Below, piece after piece: positions 1 to 7,795 of a stretch of DNA of 15,574 nucleotides (positions within the stretch are counted from its first letter, which is position 1; each line of letters starts with the position of its first letter). The DNA is from Pseudomonadota bacterium. Its GTDB lineage: Bacteria; Pseudomonadota; Gammaproteobacteria; Pseudomonadales; Halieaceae. Under the pieces are notes generated by a model. That model saw only the letters and a list, made by a program, of their open reading frames with translations. It had not been told where the DNA came from and ran no database searches. The DNA is taken from assembly GCA_030591305.1 (NCBI GenBank), contig JAUVBI010000048.1:1-15574 (forward strand), written 5' to 3'. Both the position numbers and the translations under genes were made by a program.

Positions 1-195
1 GCCAATCAGTATTACCAGACCTACAGAAGGTATGTTCGCCAGCAATCTTCGCGCGCCCTGCTTCTGGGCATACGCATTGCCCAGAAGCAGGGCGATATCA
101 ATGCCGAGGGCAGCTATGTGCTGGCTCTGAGCAGCCTGCATCCTAATTCGGCTGAATACCAGGCTTACCTGCGGTCTACCCAGCATGACAGATGA
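1..195 (+). CDS. pilF: PilF/PilW type IV pilus biogenesis lipoprotein, C-terminal fragment
   Basis: This is the 3' end of a gene that begins before the window; 64 codons are visible in frame 1 and end at TGA 193-195. The tail is helical and TPR-like, with the stretch LLLGIRIAQKQGD followed by LHPNSAEYQAYL. This resembles the last TPR repeat of PilF (PilW), the outer-membrane pilotin lipoprotein needed to assemble the PilQ secretin of type IV pili. Its position directly before rodZ-ispG-hisS matches the usual gammaproteobacterial order and supports the call. It overlaps the rodZ start by 11 bases. The signal peptide, lipobox and first TPRs lie outside the window, so the name rests on the tail and on synteny. 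Confidence 0.75.
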   Translation, partial: ANQYYQTYRRYVRQQSSRALLLGIRIAQKQGDINAEGSYVLALSSLHPNSAEYQAYLRSTQHDR

Positions 196-595
196 CGTTC
201 TAGCAGAATCTACCCAGGGAGTTTCTCCCGGGCTAATGCTGAAAGTTGCACGGGAGAGCCTGCAAATATCCCAGCGCGATGCGGCTGACACGCTGAACTG
301 GATGCCGGATTATGTGGCCATTATTGAAGCGGATGACTACGCGTCCCTGCGCAGCCCCTCGTTTGCCAGGGGTTATGTCAAGGTATTTGGGCGCCTGGTA
401 GGGCTGGACGAAGAAGCCCTGATGCGTGCGTTTGACTCACTACAAGACCAGGGGGACACCATACCGCTTGAGTCGAATCAGTGTCCCAGTATGTGCGTGC
501 AACGGCAAAAAACCGGGCTGGGTGTCATGGTGGGCCTTGGCTCCCTGTCCTTATTAATTGCCGCCTTGTGGTGGTGGCAAGGAAATCCAAGATGA
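185..595 (+). CDS. rodZ: Short RodZ-like HTH membrane protein lacking the periplasmic domain
   Basis: This 136-residue protein has a RodZ-type Cro/xre-like helix-turn-helix (HTH_25) at about residues 16-85, with the family-typical stretches [15 protein letters not shown] and [20 protein letters not shown] polar linker follows, then one transmembrane helix at about residues 111-131. In known RodZ the cytoplasmic HTH binds MreB and couples the actin-like filament to wall synthesis during elongation. Typical RodZ is above 300 residues and carries a periplasmic domain (DUF4115). Here the chain stops five residues after the membrane segment and the stop codon overlaps the ispG start (ATGA), so the tail is absent, not displaced by an evident frameshift. 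The ATG at 185 lies inside the pilF end. Identity is firm from the domain and synteny; whether it works like full-length RodZ is inference. Confidence 0.85.
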   Translation: MTDDVLAESTQGVSPGLMLKVARESLQISQRDAADTLNWMPDYVAIIEADDYASLRSPSFARGYVKVFGRLVGLDEEALMRAFDSLQDQGDTIPLESNQCPSMCVQRQKTGLGVMVGLGSLSLLIAALWWWQGNPR

Positions 596-1701
596 ATTTT
601 GAATCTCCCATTAAGCGCCGTGTTACCCGACAGATTCACATTGGCTCGGTGCCAGTGGGTGGCGATGCGCCCATTAGTGTACAGAGTATGACCAATACCG
701 AGACCTGTGATGTGGCAGCCACGGTTGCCCAGGTTCAGGCTATTGCCGATGCCGGTGCCGACATAGTGCGAATCTCTGTGCCGAGTATGGATGCCGCCGA
801 GGCCTTTCGGGAAATTCGTGCCCAGGTGAGCGTGCCACTGGTGGCCGATATTCACTTTGACCACAAGATCGCTCTGAAAGTGGCCGAATATGGGGTTGAT
901 TGCCTGCGTATTAACCCGGGTAATATTGGTCGGGATGATAAAGTCAGGGAAGTAATAGACAGTGCGCGGGACAAGGGCATTCCTATCCGGATTGGCGTGA
1001 ATGCCGGTTCCCTGGGTAAGGAGATACAGCGTAAATATGGTGAGCCTACCGCCGAGGCTCTGGTAGAGTCCGCCCTGCGCCATGTCGACATCCTGGACAA
1101 GTTTGATTACCAGGATTTTAAAGTCAGTGTTAAGGCCTCAGAAATTTATATGGCGGTGGAAGCCTATCGGCTGCTGTCACAGCAGATTGACCAGCCCCTG
1201 CACCTGGGTATCACAGAGGCGGGCGGCCTGCGCGGTGGAACAGTGAAGTCGGCCATTGGTATTGGCATGCTGCTACGTGACGGAATTGGCGATACGCTGC
1301 GCGTATCCCTGGCTGCCGACCCGGTTGAGGAAGTAAAAGTGGGTTTTGAAATCCTCAAGAGTCTCAAGCTGCGCAGCAACGGCATCAATTTTATTGCCTG
1401 CCCCAGTTGTTCACGTCAGAATTTTGATGTGATCGCCACCATGAATGTTCTCGAGCAGCGCCTTGAGGATATTCGCACGCCCATGGATGTGGCCGTTATT
1501 GGCTGTATTGTCAACGGGCCCGGCGAGGCAAAAGAGGCCGATGTGGGGCTTACCGGAGCCACGCCCAGCAATCTGATCTACGTGGACGGGGAACCCAATC
1601 ACAAAATCAGTAATGAAGACTTTGTCGATCATCTGGAGCAGGTGATTCGCCAACGCGCAGCGCGGCTGGACCGTGAACGCGAGCTTGAGGAGAACAGGTG
1701 A
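592..1701 (+). CDS. ispG: 4-hydroxy-3-methylbut-2-enyl diphosphate synthase (flavodoxin type), MEP pathway
   Basis: IspG (GcpE) converts 2-C-methyl-D-erythritol 2,4-cyclodiphosphate to HMBPP, the penultimate step of the MEP isoprenoid pathway, using a [4Fe-4S] cluster. Counted from the ATG at 592 the protein has 369 residues, close to the 372 of E. coli. It begins [10 protein letters not shown], with the conserved [11 protein letters not shown] stretch at about 31-41. The three cluster cysteines fall at 270 and 273 ([11 protein letters not shown]) and 305 ([16 protein letters not shown]), with the conserved glutamate directly after. The frame is open upstream to a GTG at 481, but that would lengthen the protein by 37 unrelated residues overlapping rodZ. 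The ATG in the ATGA overlap with the rodZ stop is the natural, translationally coupled start. The gene ends in a GTGA overlap with hisS. Confidence 0.97.
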   Translation: MNFESPIKRRVTRQIHIGSVPVGGDAPISVQSMTNTETCDVAATVAQVQAIADAGADIVRISVPSMDAAEAFREIRAQVSVPLVADIHFDHKIALKVAEYGVDCLRINPGNIGRDDKVREVIDSARDKGIPIRIGVNAGSLGKEIQRKYGEPTAEALVESALRHVDILDKFDYQDFKVSVKASEIYMAVEAYRLLSQQIDQPLHLGITEAGGLRGGTVKSAIGIGMLLRDGIGDTLRVSLAADPVEEVKVGFEILKSLKLRSNGINFIACPSCSRQNFDVIATMNVLEQRLEDIRTPMDVAVIGCIVNGPGEAKEADVGLTGATPSNLIYVDGEPNHKISNEDFVDHLEQVIRQRAARLDRERELEENR

Positions 1702-2996
1702 GTAACTACCGATCAATTCGGGGGATGGTTGATATATTCCCTGATAACTCTCGCCATTGGCAGTTTCTGGAGAGCACCGTGAGCGAAGTGCTTACCAGTT
1801 ACGGTTATGGTGAAGTTCGCCTGCCCATTGTTGAATACACTGAATTGTTTACCCGGGGCATAGGCAAAGCCACCGATATCGTCGAAAAGGAAATGTACAC
1901 CTTTGATGACCGCAATGGTGAGAGCATGAGCCTGCGGCCCGAGGGTACGGCTGGCTGTGTGCGCGCCGCCATACAGGCCGGTGTTTTAAACACGCCGCAA
2001 CGCTACTGGTACGCAGGCCCCATGTTTCGCTATGAGCGGCCGCAAAAAGGCCGTCAGCGCCAGTTTCACCAGATAGGGGCAGAGGCCTTTGGTGTTGCCA
2101 GCCCGGACATGGACGCCGAGTTGATTGTAATGACAGCGCGACTGTGGCGTCGACTGGGGATAGCGGAAGGTGTTGAGTTACAGCTCAATACTATCGGTAA
2201 CAGCGAGAGTCGGCAGCGCTATCGCGATGCCCTGGTTGCCTACCTGCAGCAATATGTGGAGCAACTGGATGAGGATAGTCAGCGACGCCTCGAAAGCAAT
2301 CCCCTGCGAATTCTTGACAGTAAAAATGCCGCGACCCAAGCTGTACTCGATGGGGCGCCGTCAATGTCCGATTTCCTCGACCGGGAATCTGCTGATGACT
2401 TTTCGACACTGTGTGAACTGCTGGATGCTGCAGGTGTCGCCTATACCTTGAACAACCGTTTGGTTCGCGGGCTGGATTACTACAATAAGACTGTTTTTGA
2501 GTGGGTAACCAGCCGTCTTGGTGCACAGGGTACCGTCTGTGGTGGTGGGCGCTACGATGGCCTGGTCAAGCAGTTAGGTGGCAGGGAAACACCGGGTATT
2601 GGTTTTGCCATGGGCATGGAGCGTCTTGTATTGTTACTGGCAGAGATGTCCGATGGCAATGCGGTGGCCGATCCTGTGGCCGATGTCTATGTTGTCGCCG
2701 TGGGCGATGGTGCTTGCAAGGTGGCCCTGTCCACGGTTGAATCGCTACGCGATGAATTTCCAAGGTGCAAAATTGTTCAGCACACCGGCGGCGGCAGCTT
2801 TAAGAGCCAGATGAAAAAAGCCGATAAAAGTGGTGCGCGATTGGCGTTAATCTGGGGCGAAGACGAAGTTTCAGCGGGCACAGTCACGGTCAAGCCGATG
2901 CGAGTGAAGAAAGAGAGTGGCGAGAGGATGGCTCAGCAGAGCTGTCAGCTGTCAGAATTACAGGCGCTGTTGAAAACAGCGCTTGCAACCGATTAA
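1698..2996 (+). CDS. hisS: Histidyl-tRNA synthetase
   Basis: This class II aminoacyl-tRNA synthetase charges tRNA-His and is cytoplasmic and homodimeric. The 432 residues match the family (E. coli about 424). It shows the N-terminal [12 protein letters not shown] segment, class II motif 2 around 109-131 ([19 protein letters not shown]), the histidine-binding signature [15 protein letters not shown] at 255-269, the CGGGRYDGL stretch at 281-289, and motif 3 [11 protein letters not shown] at 300-310. The C-terminal roughly 100 residues are the anticodon-binding domain ([10 protein letters not shown]). The start is GTG at 1698, overlapping the ispG stop as GTGA and preceded by a GAGGAGA Shine-Dalgarno at about 1686-1692. 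The gene is therefore probably translationally coupled to ispG. No feature suggests the shorter HisZ paralogue, because motif 2 and the catalytic signature are intact. Confidence 0.97.
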   Translation: MSNYRSIRGMVDIFPDNSRHWQFLESTVSEVLTSYGYGEVRLPIVEYTELFTRGIGKATDIVEKEMYTFDDRNGESMSLRPEGTAGCVRAAIQAGVLNTPQRYWYAGPMFRYERPQKGRQRQFHQIGAEAFGVASPDMDAELIVMTARLWRRLGIAEGVELQLNTIGNSESRQRYRDALVAYLQQYVEQLDEDSQRRLESNPLRILDSKNAATQAVLDGAPSMSDFLDRESADDFSTLCELLDAAGVAYTLNNRLVRGLDYYNKTVFEWVTSRLGAQGTVCGGGRYDGLVKQLGGRETPGIGFAMGMERLVLLLAEMSDGNAVADPVADVYVVAVGDGACKVALSTVESLRDEFPRCKIVQHTGGGSFKSQMKKADKSGARLALIWGEDEVSAGTVTVKPMRVKKESGERMAQQSCQLSELQALLKTALATD

Positions 2997-3020
2997 AGAG
3001 TTGAGTGAGAAAAATAGAGA

Positions 3021-3782
3021 ATGGATACATACCGTACAGAAGAAGAACAGGTTGAAGCGATAAGCCGTTGGTGGGATGAAAATGGCCGCTCTACTGTGGT
3101 TGCCATTGTGCTCGCCCTGGCGGCCGGCTTTGGTTGGCAAGGCTGGAAGGACTACGATAATGCGCGCATTGAAAATGCCTCCCACGTCTATCAGGCGATG
3201 CTGGAGAGCCTCAATGGCGCCGCAGTCGAAGAGAAGGAGTTTGCCGAGACCAAAGCCCTTGCAGGCCAGCTTAGAAATGAATACACAGGCACCAGCTATG
3301 CTCAGTTTGCAGCCTTGCATCTGGCCAAATTGGCAGTTAAAAATAATGACCTGAAAGAGGCAAAAGCACAGCTGCAGTGGGTGCTGAGCAAGGCGCCCGC
3401 AAAATCCGACATTGCGGATGTCGCCCAGCTTCGTTTGGCCAGGGTGCTGGCGTCCTCCGGTGATATAGACCAGGCCCTGGATATTTTGGCCAAGGGAATG
3501 AATGGTGCCTATGCCGCTTCCTATGCGGTAGTCCAGGGTGATATTTATATGCAGCTGGAGCGTCCGGACGATGCAATAAACGCCTATGAAAAAGCCAAAA
3601 TGGCCCTGGCCCAGAGCGCTGCTGATGGACGTATTCCCACGCTGGATCAGAAACTCCAGAGCTTAAATCCAGTGCCCGCCAGGGCTGTACAAATGACTGT
3701 TGAACAAGGCGCATCCGAAGATACCGCCGATGAGATTGACAACGCCGAGGTTGAAAGCGCCTCGCAGGAGCAGGAACGTTAG
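3021..3782 (+). CDS. yfgM: YfgM-like membrane-anchored TPR protein, translocon-associated chaperone
   Basis: This 253-residue protein has a short acidic cytoplasmic N-terminus, one transmembrane anchor at about residues 24-42 (STVVAIVLALAAGFGW) and a periplasmic TPR-like helical region (TPR_21 family) covering most of the rest. In E. coli, YfgM (206 residues) associates with SecYEG and the chaperone PpiD and helps newly exported envelope proteins. The recognisable core is VEAISRWWDENGR at the start and later repeats such as GDIDQALDILAKGMNGAY and RPDDAINAYEKAK. The chain ends in an acidic, probably disordered tail of about 35 residues that E. coli YfgM lacks. The gene lies 24 bases after hisS and one base before bamB, the conserved order, so it probably shares their transcript. 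Confidence 0.92.
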   Translation: MDTYRTEEEQVEAISRWWDENGRSTVVAIVLALAAGFGWQGWKDYDNARIENASHVYQAMLESLNGAAVEEKEFAETKALAGQLRNEYTGTSYAQFAALHLAKLAVKNNDLKEAKAQLQWVLSKAPAKSDIADVAQLRLARVLASSGDIDQALDILAKGMNGAYAASYAVVQGDIYMQLERPDDAINAYEKAKMALAQSAADGRIPTLDQKLQSLNPVPARAVQMTVEQGASEDTADEIDNAEVESASQEQER

Positions 3783-3783
3783 C

Positions 3784-4971
3784 ATGCAAATTCCAAGCGT
3801 AAACTGGCGTAAGCTGGGTGCAATATCATTGGTTTTGAGCCTCAGCGCCTGTAGTACGGTGAGCGGTTGGTTTGACATGGATGATGACGAGGATCTCACC
3901 GCACCGGTAGAGTTGCTCAACATAGAGCAGACGGTAAAGATCAAGAAGATCTGGTCTCAGGGCATCGGTGATGGCCAGGGGGATGGCTACTATAAAATTC
4001 AACCCGTCATTTCGGGTGACACCATCTATATTGCATCCGCCGATGGCGAAGTTGCCGCGATAAATCGCCACACAGGAAAAATACAGTGGGAGGTTGAGTT
4101 GGATGTCACCCTGTCGGGTGGCGTCGGTGTCTATGAAAATACACTGATGGTAGGCAGCAGAGACGGCTCGGTCTTACAGTTGGATGCAGGCAACGGTTCT
4201 GTCAACTGGACCACCCGCCTCAGTGGTGAAGTATTGGCCCCACCTCAGGCTAACGGCAAGGTGGTTATTGCCCAGAGTTATGAGGGGCGAGTGCAGGCCC
4301 TGAATTTCGAAACAGGCGAAAAAATCTGGACCTTTGACAGCAATGTTCCGGTGTTAACCATTCGCGGAACCAGCACGCCAATCCTGAACAACAATATGGT
4401 TTACGCAGGCTTTGCCACGGGCCGCGTGCTGGCACTGGATGCGAACACCGGTGCTATTGCCTGGGAAGTAAGAGTGGCAATTTCCCAGGGTCGATCTGAA
4501 ATAGAGAGAATTGTGGATGTTGATGGCAGTATGATTCTTGCGGGCAAGGAATTATATGCCGCCAGTTATCAAGGCCGCATGGTGGCAATTGACGTCGCCT
4601 CCGGGCGTAAACTGTGGCAGCAGGAAGTATCGTCTTTTGCCGGTGTTTCCCAAGGTTTTGGTAATGTATATGTCACCGATGAAGACGGTACGGTAACGGC
4701 CTGGCTACGCAGTGGCCAGGGTGAGCGCTGGTCGCAGACTGCACTGGGTTATCGCGAATTATCGCGGCCCACGCCGGTGAGCAGTTATCTCGCAGTGGCA
4801 GATTACGAGGGTATTGTGCACCTGATGTCCCAGGTTGATGGAGAATTTGTCGGTCGAGTAAAGGTCGATGGCGATGGTGCCAGGGCAGATATGTTGAGTG
4901 ATGGGAATACGCTCTACGTGTACGGCAACAGTGGCAAGCTCGTCGCCTACCAGATTACTGCAAAGGGATAG
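3784..4971 (+). CDS. bamB: Outer-membrane assembly lipoprotein BamB (BAM complex, PQQ-like beta-propeller)
   Basis: BamB is an accessory lipoprotein of the BAM machine that folds beta-barrel proteins into the outer membrane; it binds BamA through an eight-bladed propeller. From the ATG at 3784 the protein has 395 residues (E. coli 392). The lipoprotein signal is clear: a basic start, a hydrophobic core, then LSAC with the acylated Cys at position 23. The residue after it is Ser, not Asp, which predicts sorting to the outer membrane. Propeller repeats are visible as recurring A.D..TG...W motifs, such as AAINRHTGKIQWEV, ALNFETGEKIWTF, ALDANTGAIAWEV and AIDVASGRKLWQQ. The frame is open upstream into yfgM (3700), but only the 3784 start places the signal peptide at the N-terminus. 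It starts one base after the yfgM stop. Confidence 0.96.
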   Translation: MQIPSVNWRKLGAISLVLSLSACSTVSGWFDMDDDEDLTAPVELLNIEQTVKIKKIWSQGIGDGQGDGYYKIQPVISGDTIYIASADGEVAAINRHTGKIQWEVELDVTLSGGVGVYENTLMVGSRDGSVLQLDAGNGSVNWTTRLSGEVLAPPQANGKVVIAQSYEGRVQALNFETGEKIWTFDSNVPVLTIRGTSTPILNNNMVYAGFATGRVLALDANTGAIAWEVRVAISQGRSEIERIVDVDGSMILAGKELYAASYQGRMVAIDVASGRKLWQQEVSSFAGVSQGFGNVYVTDEDGTVTAWLRSGQGERWSQTALGYRELSRPTPVSSYLAVADYEGIVHLMSQVDGEFVGRVKVDGDGARADMLSDGNTLYVYGNSGKLVAYQITAKG

Positions 4972-4977
4972 TTCTGA

Positions 4978-6402
4978 ATGCTTCCGATTATCGCCCTTGT
5001 GGGGCGTCCCAATGTTGGCAAATCGACGCTGTTTAACCAGATTACACGCAGTCGAGATGCGCTGGTGGCCAACTTTCCCGGCTTAACCAGGGACAGGAAG
5101 TACGGTGAAGCAAGAATGGATACCCGCCCGTTTATTGTTATCGATACCGGCGGAATCCGCGGTGATGAAGAGGGAATCGACACCCAGATGGCAGGTCAGT
5201 CTCTGCTGGCCATTGAGGAGGCCGATGCTGTACTGTTTATGGTGGATGGCCGTGAGGGCTTGAACTCCATTGATGAAGCACTCGCGAAACACCTGCGCCA
5301 GCGCAATAAATCCTTTCATCTGATTGTTAATAAAATTGATGGCATCAACGAAGAAGTTGCGGTCAGTGATTTTTATTCACTGGGCGTAGATTCAATGCAC
5401 GCTATTGCCGCCAGCCACGGGCGCGGTGTGCGCTCCATGATAGATAAGGTGCTCGCCAGCTTTCCCGAAGACGAAGCGGAGGTGACGGCACACCGCGAGT
5501 ACAGTACTCGCGTCGCGGTCGTGGGGCGCCCCAATGTGGGTAAATCCACACTGGTAAACCGTATGCTGGGTGAGGAGCGGGTGGTGGTCTACGACCAACC
5601 CGGCACCACACGGGACAGCATATACATCGATTTTGAAAGAGAAGATAAGCACTATACCCTCATCGATACCGCCGGTATTCGTAGACGCAAGAACATTAAA
5701 CTCACGGTGGAAAAGTTCTCCATTGTTAAAACCCTCAAGGCGATAGATGACGCCCATGTTGTTGTACTGATGATAGATGCCCATGATGGCATTGTTGATC
5801 AGGACCTGCATTTACTGGGTCACTGTATAGAGGCGGGGCGGGGTCTGGTACTGGCCATTAACAAATGGGACGGCCTGGATTCCTACGACAAGGGTCGCAT
5901 CAAGACCGAACTGTCCCGCCGATTACAGTTTGCCAGCTATGCCGATACGCATTTTATCTCGGCCCTGCACGGCACGGGTGTGGGTCATCTGTATGCCTCC
6001 ATCGACGCCGCCTACCTGTCGGCCACCAAAAAACTCAACACCAATGCCCTGACCCGAATTCTGGAAGGGGCTGTATTTGATCACCCCCCACCCATGATCA
6101 ACAGCAGGCGAATCAAAATGCGCTATGCCCACGCGGGGGGGCAGAACCCACCTATTATCGTCATTCACGGCAACCAGACCGGCAAAGTCCCCGTCAGTTA
6201 TCAGCGCTATCTGGAAAAAGTGTTCCGCCGGGAGCTGGACCTGGTGGGTACGCCGGTAAGAATCGAATTCAAGGCCAGTGAGAACCCCTTTACCGAAAAG
6301 CGAAACAAGCTCACCGAGCGCCAGGTTTCGCGTAAGCGTCGGATAAAAACCTTTGCTAAAAAAGATAATAACGATAAAAACAAGGGTCGGAAAAAGCGCT
6401 AG
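4978..6402 (+). CDS. der: Ribosome biogenesis GTPase Der (EngA), tandem GTPase domains
   Basis: Der is an essential GTPase with two G domains in tandem and a KH-like C-terminal domain; it acts in maturation of the 50S ribosomal subunit. In this 474-residue protein G domain 1 has GRPNVGKST at 9-17, DTGG at 56-59 and NKID at 118-121. G domain 2 has GRPNVGKST at 183-191, DTAG at 230-233 and NKWD at 295-298. The KH-like domain (about 355-440) carries the conserved [11 protein letters not shown] and IHGNQ stretches. The chain ends in a very basic tail (KNKGRKKR), usual for this RNA-binding protein. The ATG lies six bases after the bamB stop, with an AAGGGA Shine-Dalgarno inside the bamB end. It closes the conserved housekeeping cluster. 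A G7 run at 6135-6141 encodes part of the conserved AGG. Confidence 0.98.
   Translation: MLPIIALVGRPNVGKSTLFNQITRSRDALVANFPGLTRDRKYGEARMDTRPFIVIDTGGIRGDEEGIDTQMAGQSLLAIEEADAVLFMVDGREGLNSIDEALAKHLRQRNKSFHLIVNKIDGINEEVAVSDFYSLGVDSMHAIAASHGRGVRSMIDKVLASFPEDEAEVTAHREYSTRVAVVGRPNVGKSTLVNRMLGEERVVVYDQPGTTRDSIYIDFEREDKHYTLIDTAGIRRRKNIKLTVEKFSIVKTLKAIDDAHVVVLMIDAHDGIVDQDLHLLGHCIEAGRGLVLAINKWDGLDSYDKGRIKTELSRRLQFASYADTHFISALHGTGVGHLYASIDAAYLSATKKLNTNALTRILEGAVFDHPPPMINSRRIKMRYAHAGGQNPPIIVIHGNQTGKVPVSYQRYLEKVFRRELDLVGTPVRIEFKASENPFTEKRNKLTERQVSRKRRIKTFAKKDNNDKNKGRKKR
6379..6395 (+). repeat. 17-bp direct repeat, copy 1 (in the 3' end of der)
   Basis: The sequence AACAAGGGTCGGAAAAA occurs here inside the last codons of der (encoding the NKGRKK tail). 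It recurs without mismatch at 6511-6527, where it forms the Shine-Dalgarno and start region of the next gene. The two copies begin 132 bases apart. Confidence 0.9.
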
Positions 6403-6464
6403 GACCCTTTTCTATAGGGTAAGTTGTTGATAAATAAGTAAATAAAAATTACTTATAAAAGTCC

Positions 6465-6492
6465 TTGTTTCAGTTTTATTAGGTGTTATAGT
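6465..6492 (+). promoter_or_regulatory. Candidate sigma70 promoter of the four-gene GIN/GntR/ABC operon
   Basis: The 124-base gap after der is strikingly AT-rich. A plausible promoter is TTGTTT at 6465-6470 (-35) with TATAGT at 6487-6492 (-10), spaced by 16 bases. The -10 box lies inside the inverted repeat at 6482-6505, so a protein bound there would block RNA polymerase. This is read by eye against the consensus; the transcription start is not known. Confidence 0.5.
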
Positions 6493-6505
6493 CACATATA
6501 ACACC
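6482..6505. promoter_or_regulatory. Perfect inverted repeat, candidate operator for the GntR/YtrA-type regulator
   Basis: The arms GGTGTTATA (6482-6490) and TATAACACC (6497-6505) are exact reverse complements around a six-base spacer (GTCACA). The outer bases read GGTG-N16-CACC. From memory, this outline matches an operator reported for a YtrA-subfamily GntR regulator in Xanthomonas; that recollection should be verified. The site overlaps the candidate -10 box and lies about 21 bases before the first start codon of an operon whose second gene is a YtrA-type GntR protein. This fits autorepression. No run of T follows, so it is not a terminator. Confidence 0.7.
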
Positions 6506-6510
6506 ATATC

Positions 6511-6527
6511 AACAAGGGTCGGAAAAA
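6511..6527 (+). repeat. 17-bp direct repeat, copy 2 (ribosome binding site of the GIN-like gene)
   Basis: This is an exact second copy of AACAAGGGTCGGAAAAA from the der 3' end. Here AAGGG serves as the Shine-Dalgarno, and the last A of the repeat is the first base of the ATG at 6527. Confidence 0.9.
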
Positions 6528-7393
6528 TGCTTCTTAGATCGTTTCTAACTAAACGGAAAAGTGTCGTGGGGCGGGGCGATAGTCGTGTTCTTTTCTTCTC
6601 GTCACTGTTTCTCCTTTGTGCCTTACTCGTATCCCTGCCCAGTCGCGCAGAGACCCAGCAAGTAGAGGGTCTGGAATTTGAGCGGGTTGTGGTTATGGGC
6701 TCGGCGGAAGTTGAGATCAGCCAGGGGGATACTGTCGAGTTACTGGTGCGAGGCAGAACCTCCGATTTGGAGAAGCAACCCTTCTTCCTGGATGGCGACA
6801 CGCTTGTGTTGGGTAGCTCCAAGAAGCACAGCAACGATTTTGGTCGTGTGCGCTTTAAACTGACAGTCATAGACATTGAGCACATACAACTCACCGGCTC
6901 TGGTGACATCTATGTAAAGCCACTGGTAGTCGAAGACCTCTACGTCTCAGTCGACGGCTCTGGTGAAATAAAACTCTTTGGAGTTAGAGGGCGTGACCTG
7001 TCATTGATCGTAAGTGGCTCTGGCGAAGTGCAGGTTGTGGAACTTGAGGGTGAGGATGTAAAAATTGTGGTGTCGGGTTCTGGTGAGCTTTACATGGGCC
7101 GGATGAAAGCGGTCAAAGTAAAGGTCTCGTTGGCGGGTTCGGGTGACATCAGTGTGCAAGAGAAAAGCGAGACAACAGAACTGGAAATCAATCTGGCGGG
7201 CTCTGGTGACGTCGACCTGAAAAACCTGGAGGCGTTGTCTGTTGAGATCAATATAGCGGGTTCGGGTGAGGCCAAGGTCAGTGCAGCGGAACAGCTGGAT
7301 GTCAATATTATGGGAAGTGGCGCTGTATATTACCGCGGGTCACCGGAAATAAGCCAATCAATATTGGGTTCTGGAGATGTTGAGCCCTTGTAG
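6527..7393 (+). CDS. Secreted GSG-repeat protein, head GIN domain (DUF2807)-like beta-solenoid
   Basis: This 288-residue protein begins with a basic N-terminus and a hydrophobic core at about 21-37 (VLFFSSLFLLCALLVSL), then a likely signal peptidase site after SRA (position 41), so it should be exported. After a non-repeating segment to about residue 120, nine GSG motifs occur, mostly GSGD or GSGE, at residues 124, 144, 164, 184, 204, 225, 245, 263 and 281. The spacing is 20 residues for most and 18-21 overall, with alternating hydrophobic strands between. This is the pattern of the DUF2807 (putative auto-transporter adhesin, head GIN) family and suggests one turn per repeat of a right-handed beta-solenoid. 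No lipobox, membrane anchor or sorting tail is seen, so a soluble periplasmic location is most likely. It leads an operon with a GntR regulator and an ABC transporter. Function is unknown; a role in sensing or binding an envelope ligand is inference. Confidence 0.8.
   Translation: MLLRSFLTKRKSVVGRGDSRVLFFSSLFLLCALLVSLPSRAETQQVEGLEFERVVVMGSAEVEISQGDTVELLVRGRTSDLEKQPFFLDGDTLVLGSSKKHSNDFGRVRFKLTVIDIEHIQLTGSGDIYVKPLVVEDLYVSVDGSGEIKLFGVRGRDLSLIVSGSGEVQVVELEGEDVKIVVSGSGELYMGRMKAVKVKVSLAGSGDISVQEKSETTELEINLAGSGDVDLKNLEALSVEINIAGSGEAKVSAAEQLDVNIMGSGAVYYRGSPEISQSILGSGDVEPL
6896..7390 (+). repeat. Degenerate tandem repeat encoding GSG[DE] turns, about 60-bp period
   Basis: GG-[CT]-TC-[TG]-GG-type segments recur at 6896, 6956, 7016, 7076, 7136, 7199, 7259, 7313 and 7367. 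The steps are 60, 60, 60, 60, 63, 60, 54 and 54 bases. The GSG codons are nearly identical at DNA level while the sequence between them has diverged. This indicates old repeat expansion under protein-level selection, not a recent microsatellite. Confidence 0.85.
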
Positions 7394-7423
7394 CAGGGGT
7401 CCTATTAGAGGGAGCGTAAACTG

Positions 7424-7795
7424 GTGTCTGTAGAGTGGAATGACAAACAACCGATATATAAACAACTGAAGGATATGGTTGTGGAGCGTATTATGGATGG
7501 TTCTTTTGCCGAGGGTGAGGCGGTGCCGTCGGTGCGCCAGGTCGCTTCTGATTACCAGATTAACCATCTGACGGTGGGTAAGGCCTACCAGGAACTGGTT
7601 GAAACAGAGCTTTTGGAAAAGCGGCGCGGCCTGGGTATGTTTGTCACAGCCGGTGCGCGTGAATCCCTGACACACAATGAGCAGCACTCTTTTATCAATG
7701 AAGAAGTGCCAGCATTTGCCGAGCGAATAAAAATACTGGGGTTGGATATGAAGGGCGTCATTGAGCAGTTGCTTAAGATAGGGGGGGGAATCTGA
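7424..7795 (+). CDS. GntR-family transcriptional regulator, YtrA-like subfamily
   Basis: This 123-residue protein consists almost entirely of a GntR winged helix. It opens with the signature PIYKQLKDMVVERIMDGSFAEG, followed by VPSVRQVASDYQINHLTVGKAYQELVETELLEKRRGLGMFV, the recognition helix and wing. Only about 45 residues follow, so there is no FadR, HutC or MocR effector domain. A short C-terminal extension is typical of the YtrA subfamily, whose members usually repress adjacent ABC transporter genes. The start is GTG at 7424, with GAGGGAG at about 7408-7414 as Shine-Dalgarno. The end carries a G8 tract (7781-7788), and the TGA overlaps the ATPase ATG by one base (TGATG). The palindrome at 6482-6505 is its likely target. 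The effector is unknown. Confidence 0.92.
   Translation: MSVEWNDKQPIYKQLKDMVVERIMDGSFAEGEAVPSVRQVASDYQINHLTVGKAYQELVETELLEKRRGLGMFVTAGARESLTHNEQHSFINEEVPAFAERIKILGLDMKGVIEQLLKIGGGI
7781..7788 (+). repeat. G8 homopolymer tract at the gntR/ABC ATPase junction
   Basis: Eight consecutive G encode the last Gly codons of the GntR protein and lie 6 bases before the ATPase ATG, where they also supply its purine-rich ribosome binding site. An added G would bypass the TGA and place the regulator in frame with the ATPase. A lost G would give a roughly 55-residue unrelated tail. The tract itself is seen; any variation is inference. Confidence 0.9.

Noticed and set aside
481..591. Upstream GTG start giving a 406-residue IspG
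   Set aside because: The extra 37 residues overlap rodZ and have no family counterpart. The ATG in the ATGA overlap gives the standard length.
478..1100. Long open frames on the minus strand opposite ispG
   Set aside because: They lie entirely opposite a fully recognised gene with intact catalytic motifs, have no ribosome binding site or family features, and arise from codon bias of the real gene.
3700..3783. Upstream start for BamB inside yfgM
   Set aside because: It would bury the lipoprotein signal peptide 28 residues in. The ATG at 3784 places LSAC at position 23.
6135..6141. G7 run in der as a phase-variable tract
   Set aside because: It encodes the conserved Gly-Gly of the KH-like domain of an essential GTPase, so variation would be lethal. 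It also warns that G-runs occur here without a switching role.
6404..6420. ACCCT/AGGGT hairpin right after der as a terminator
   Set aside because: The stem has only five pairs with a seven-base loop and no following T-run. It may at most be weak.
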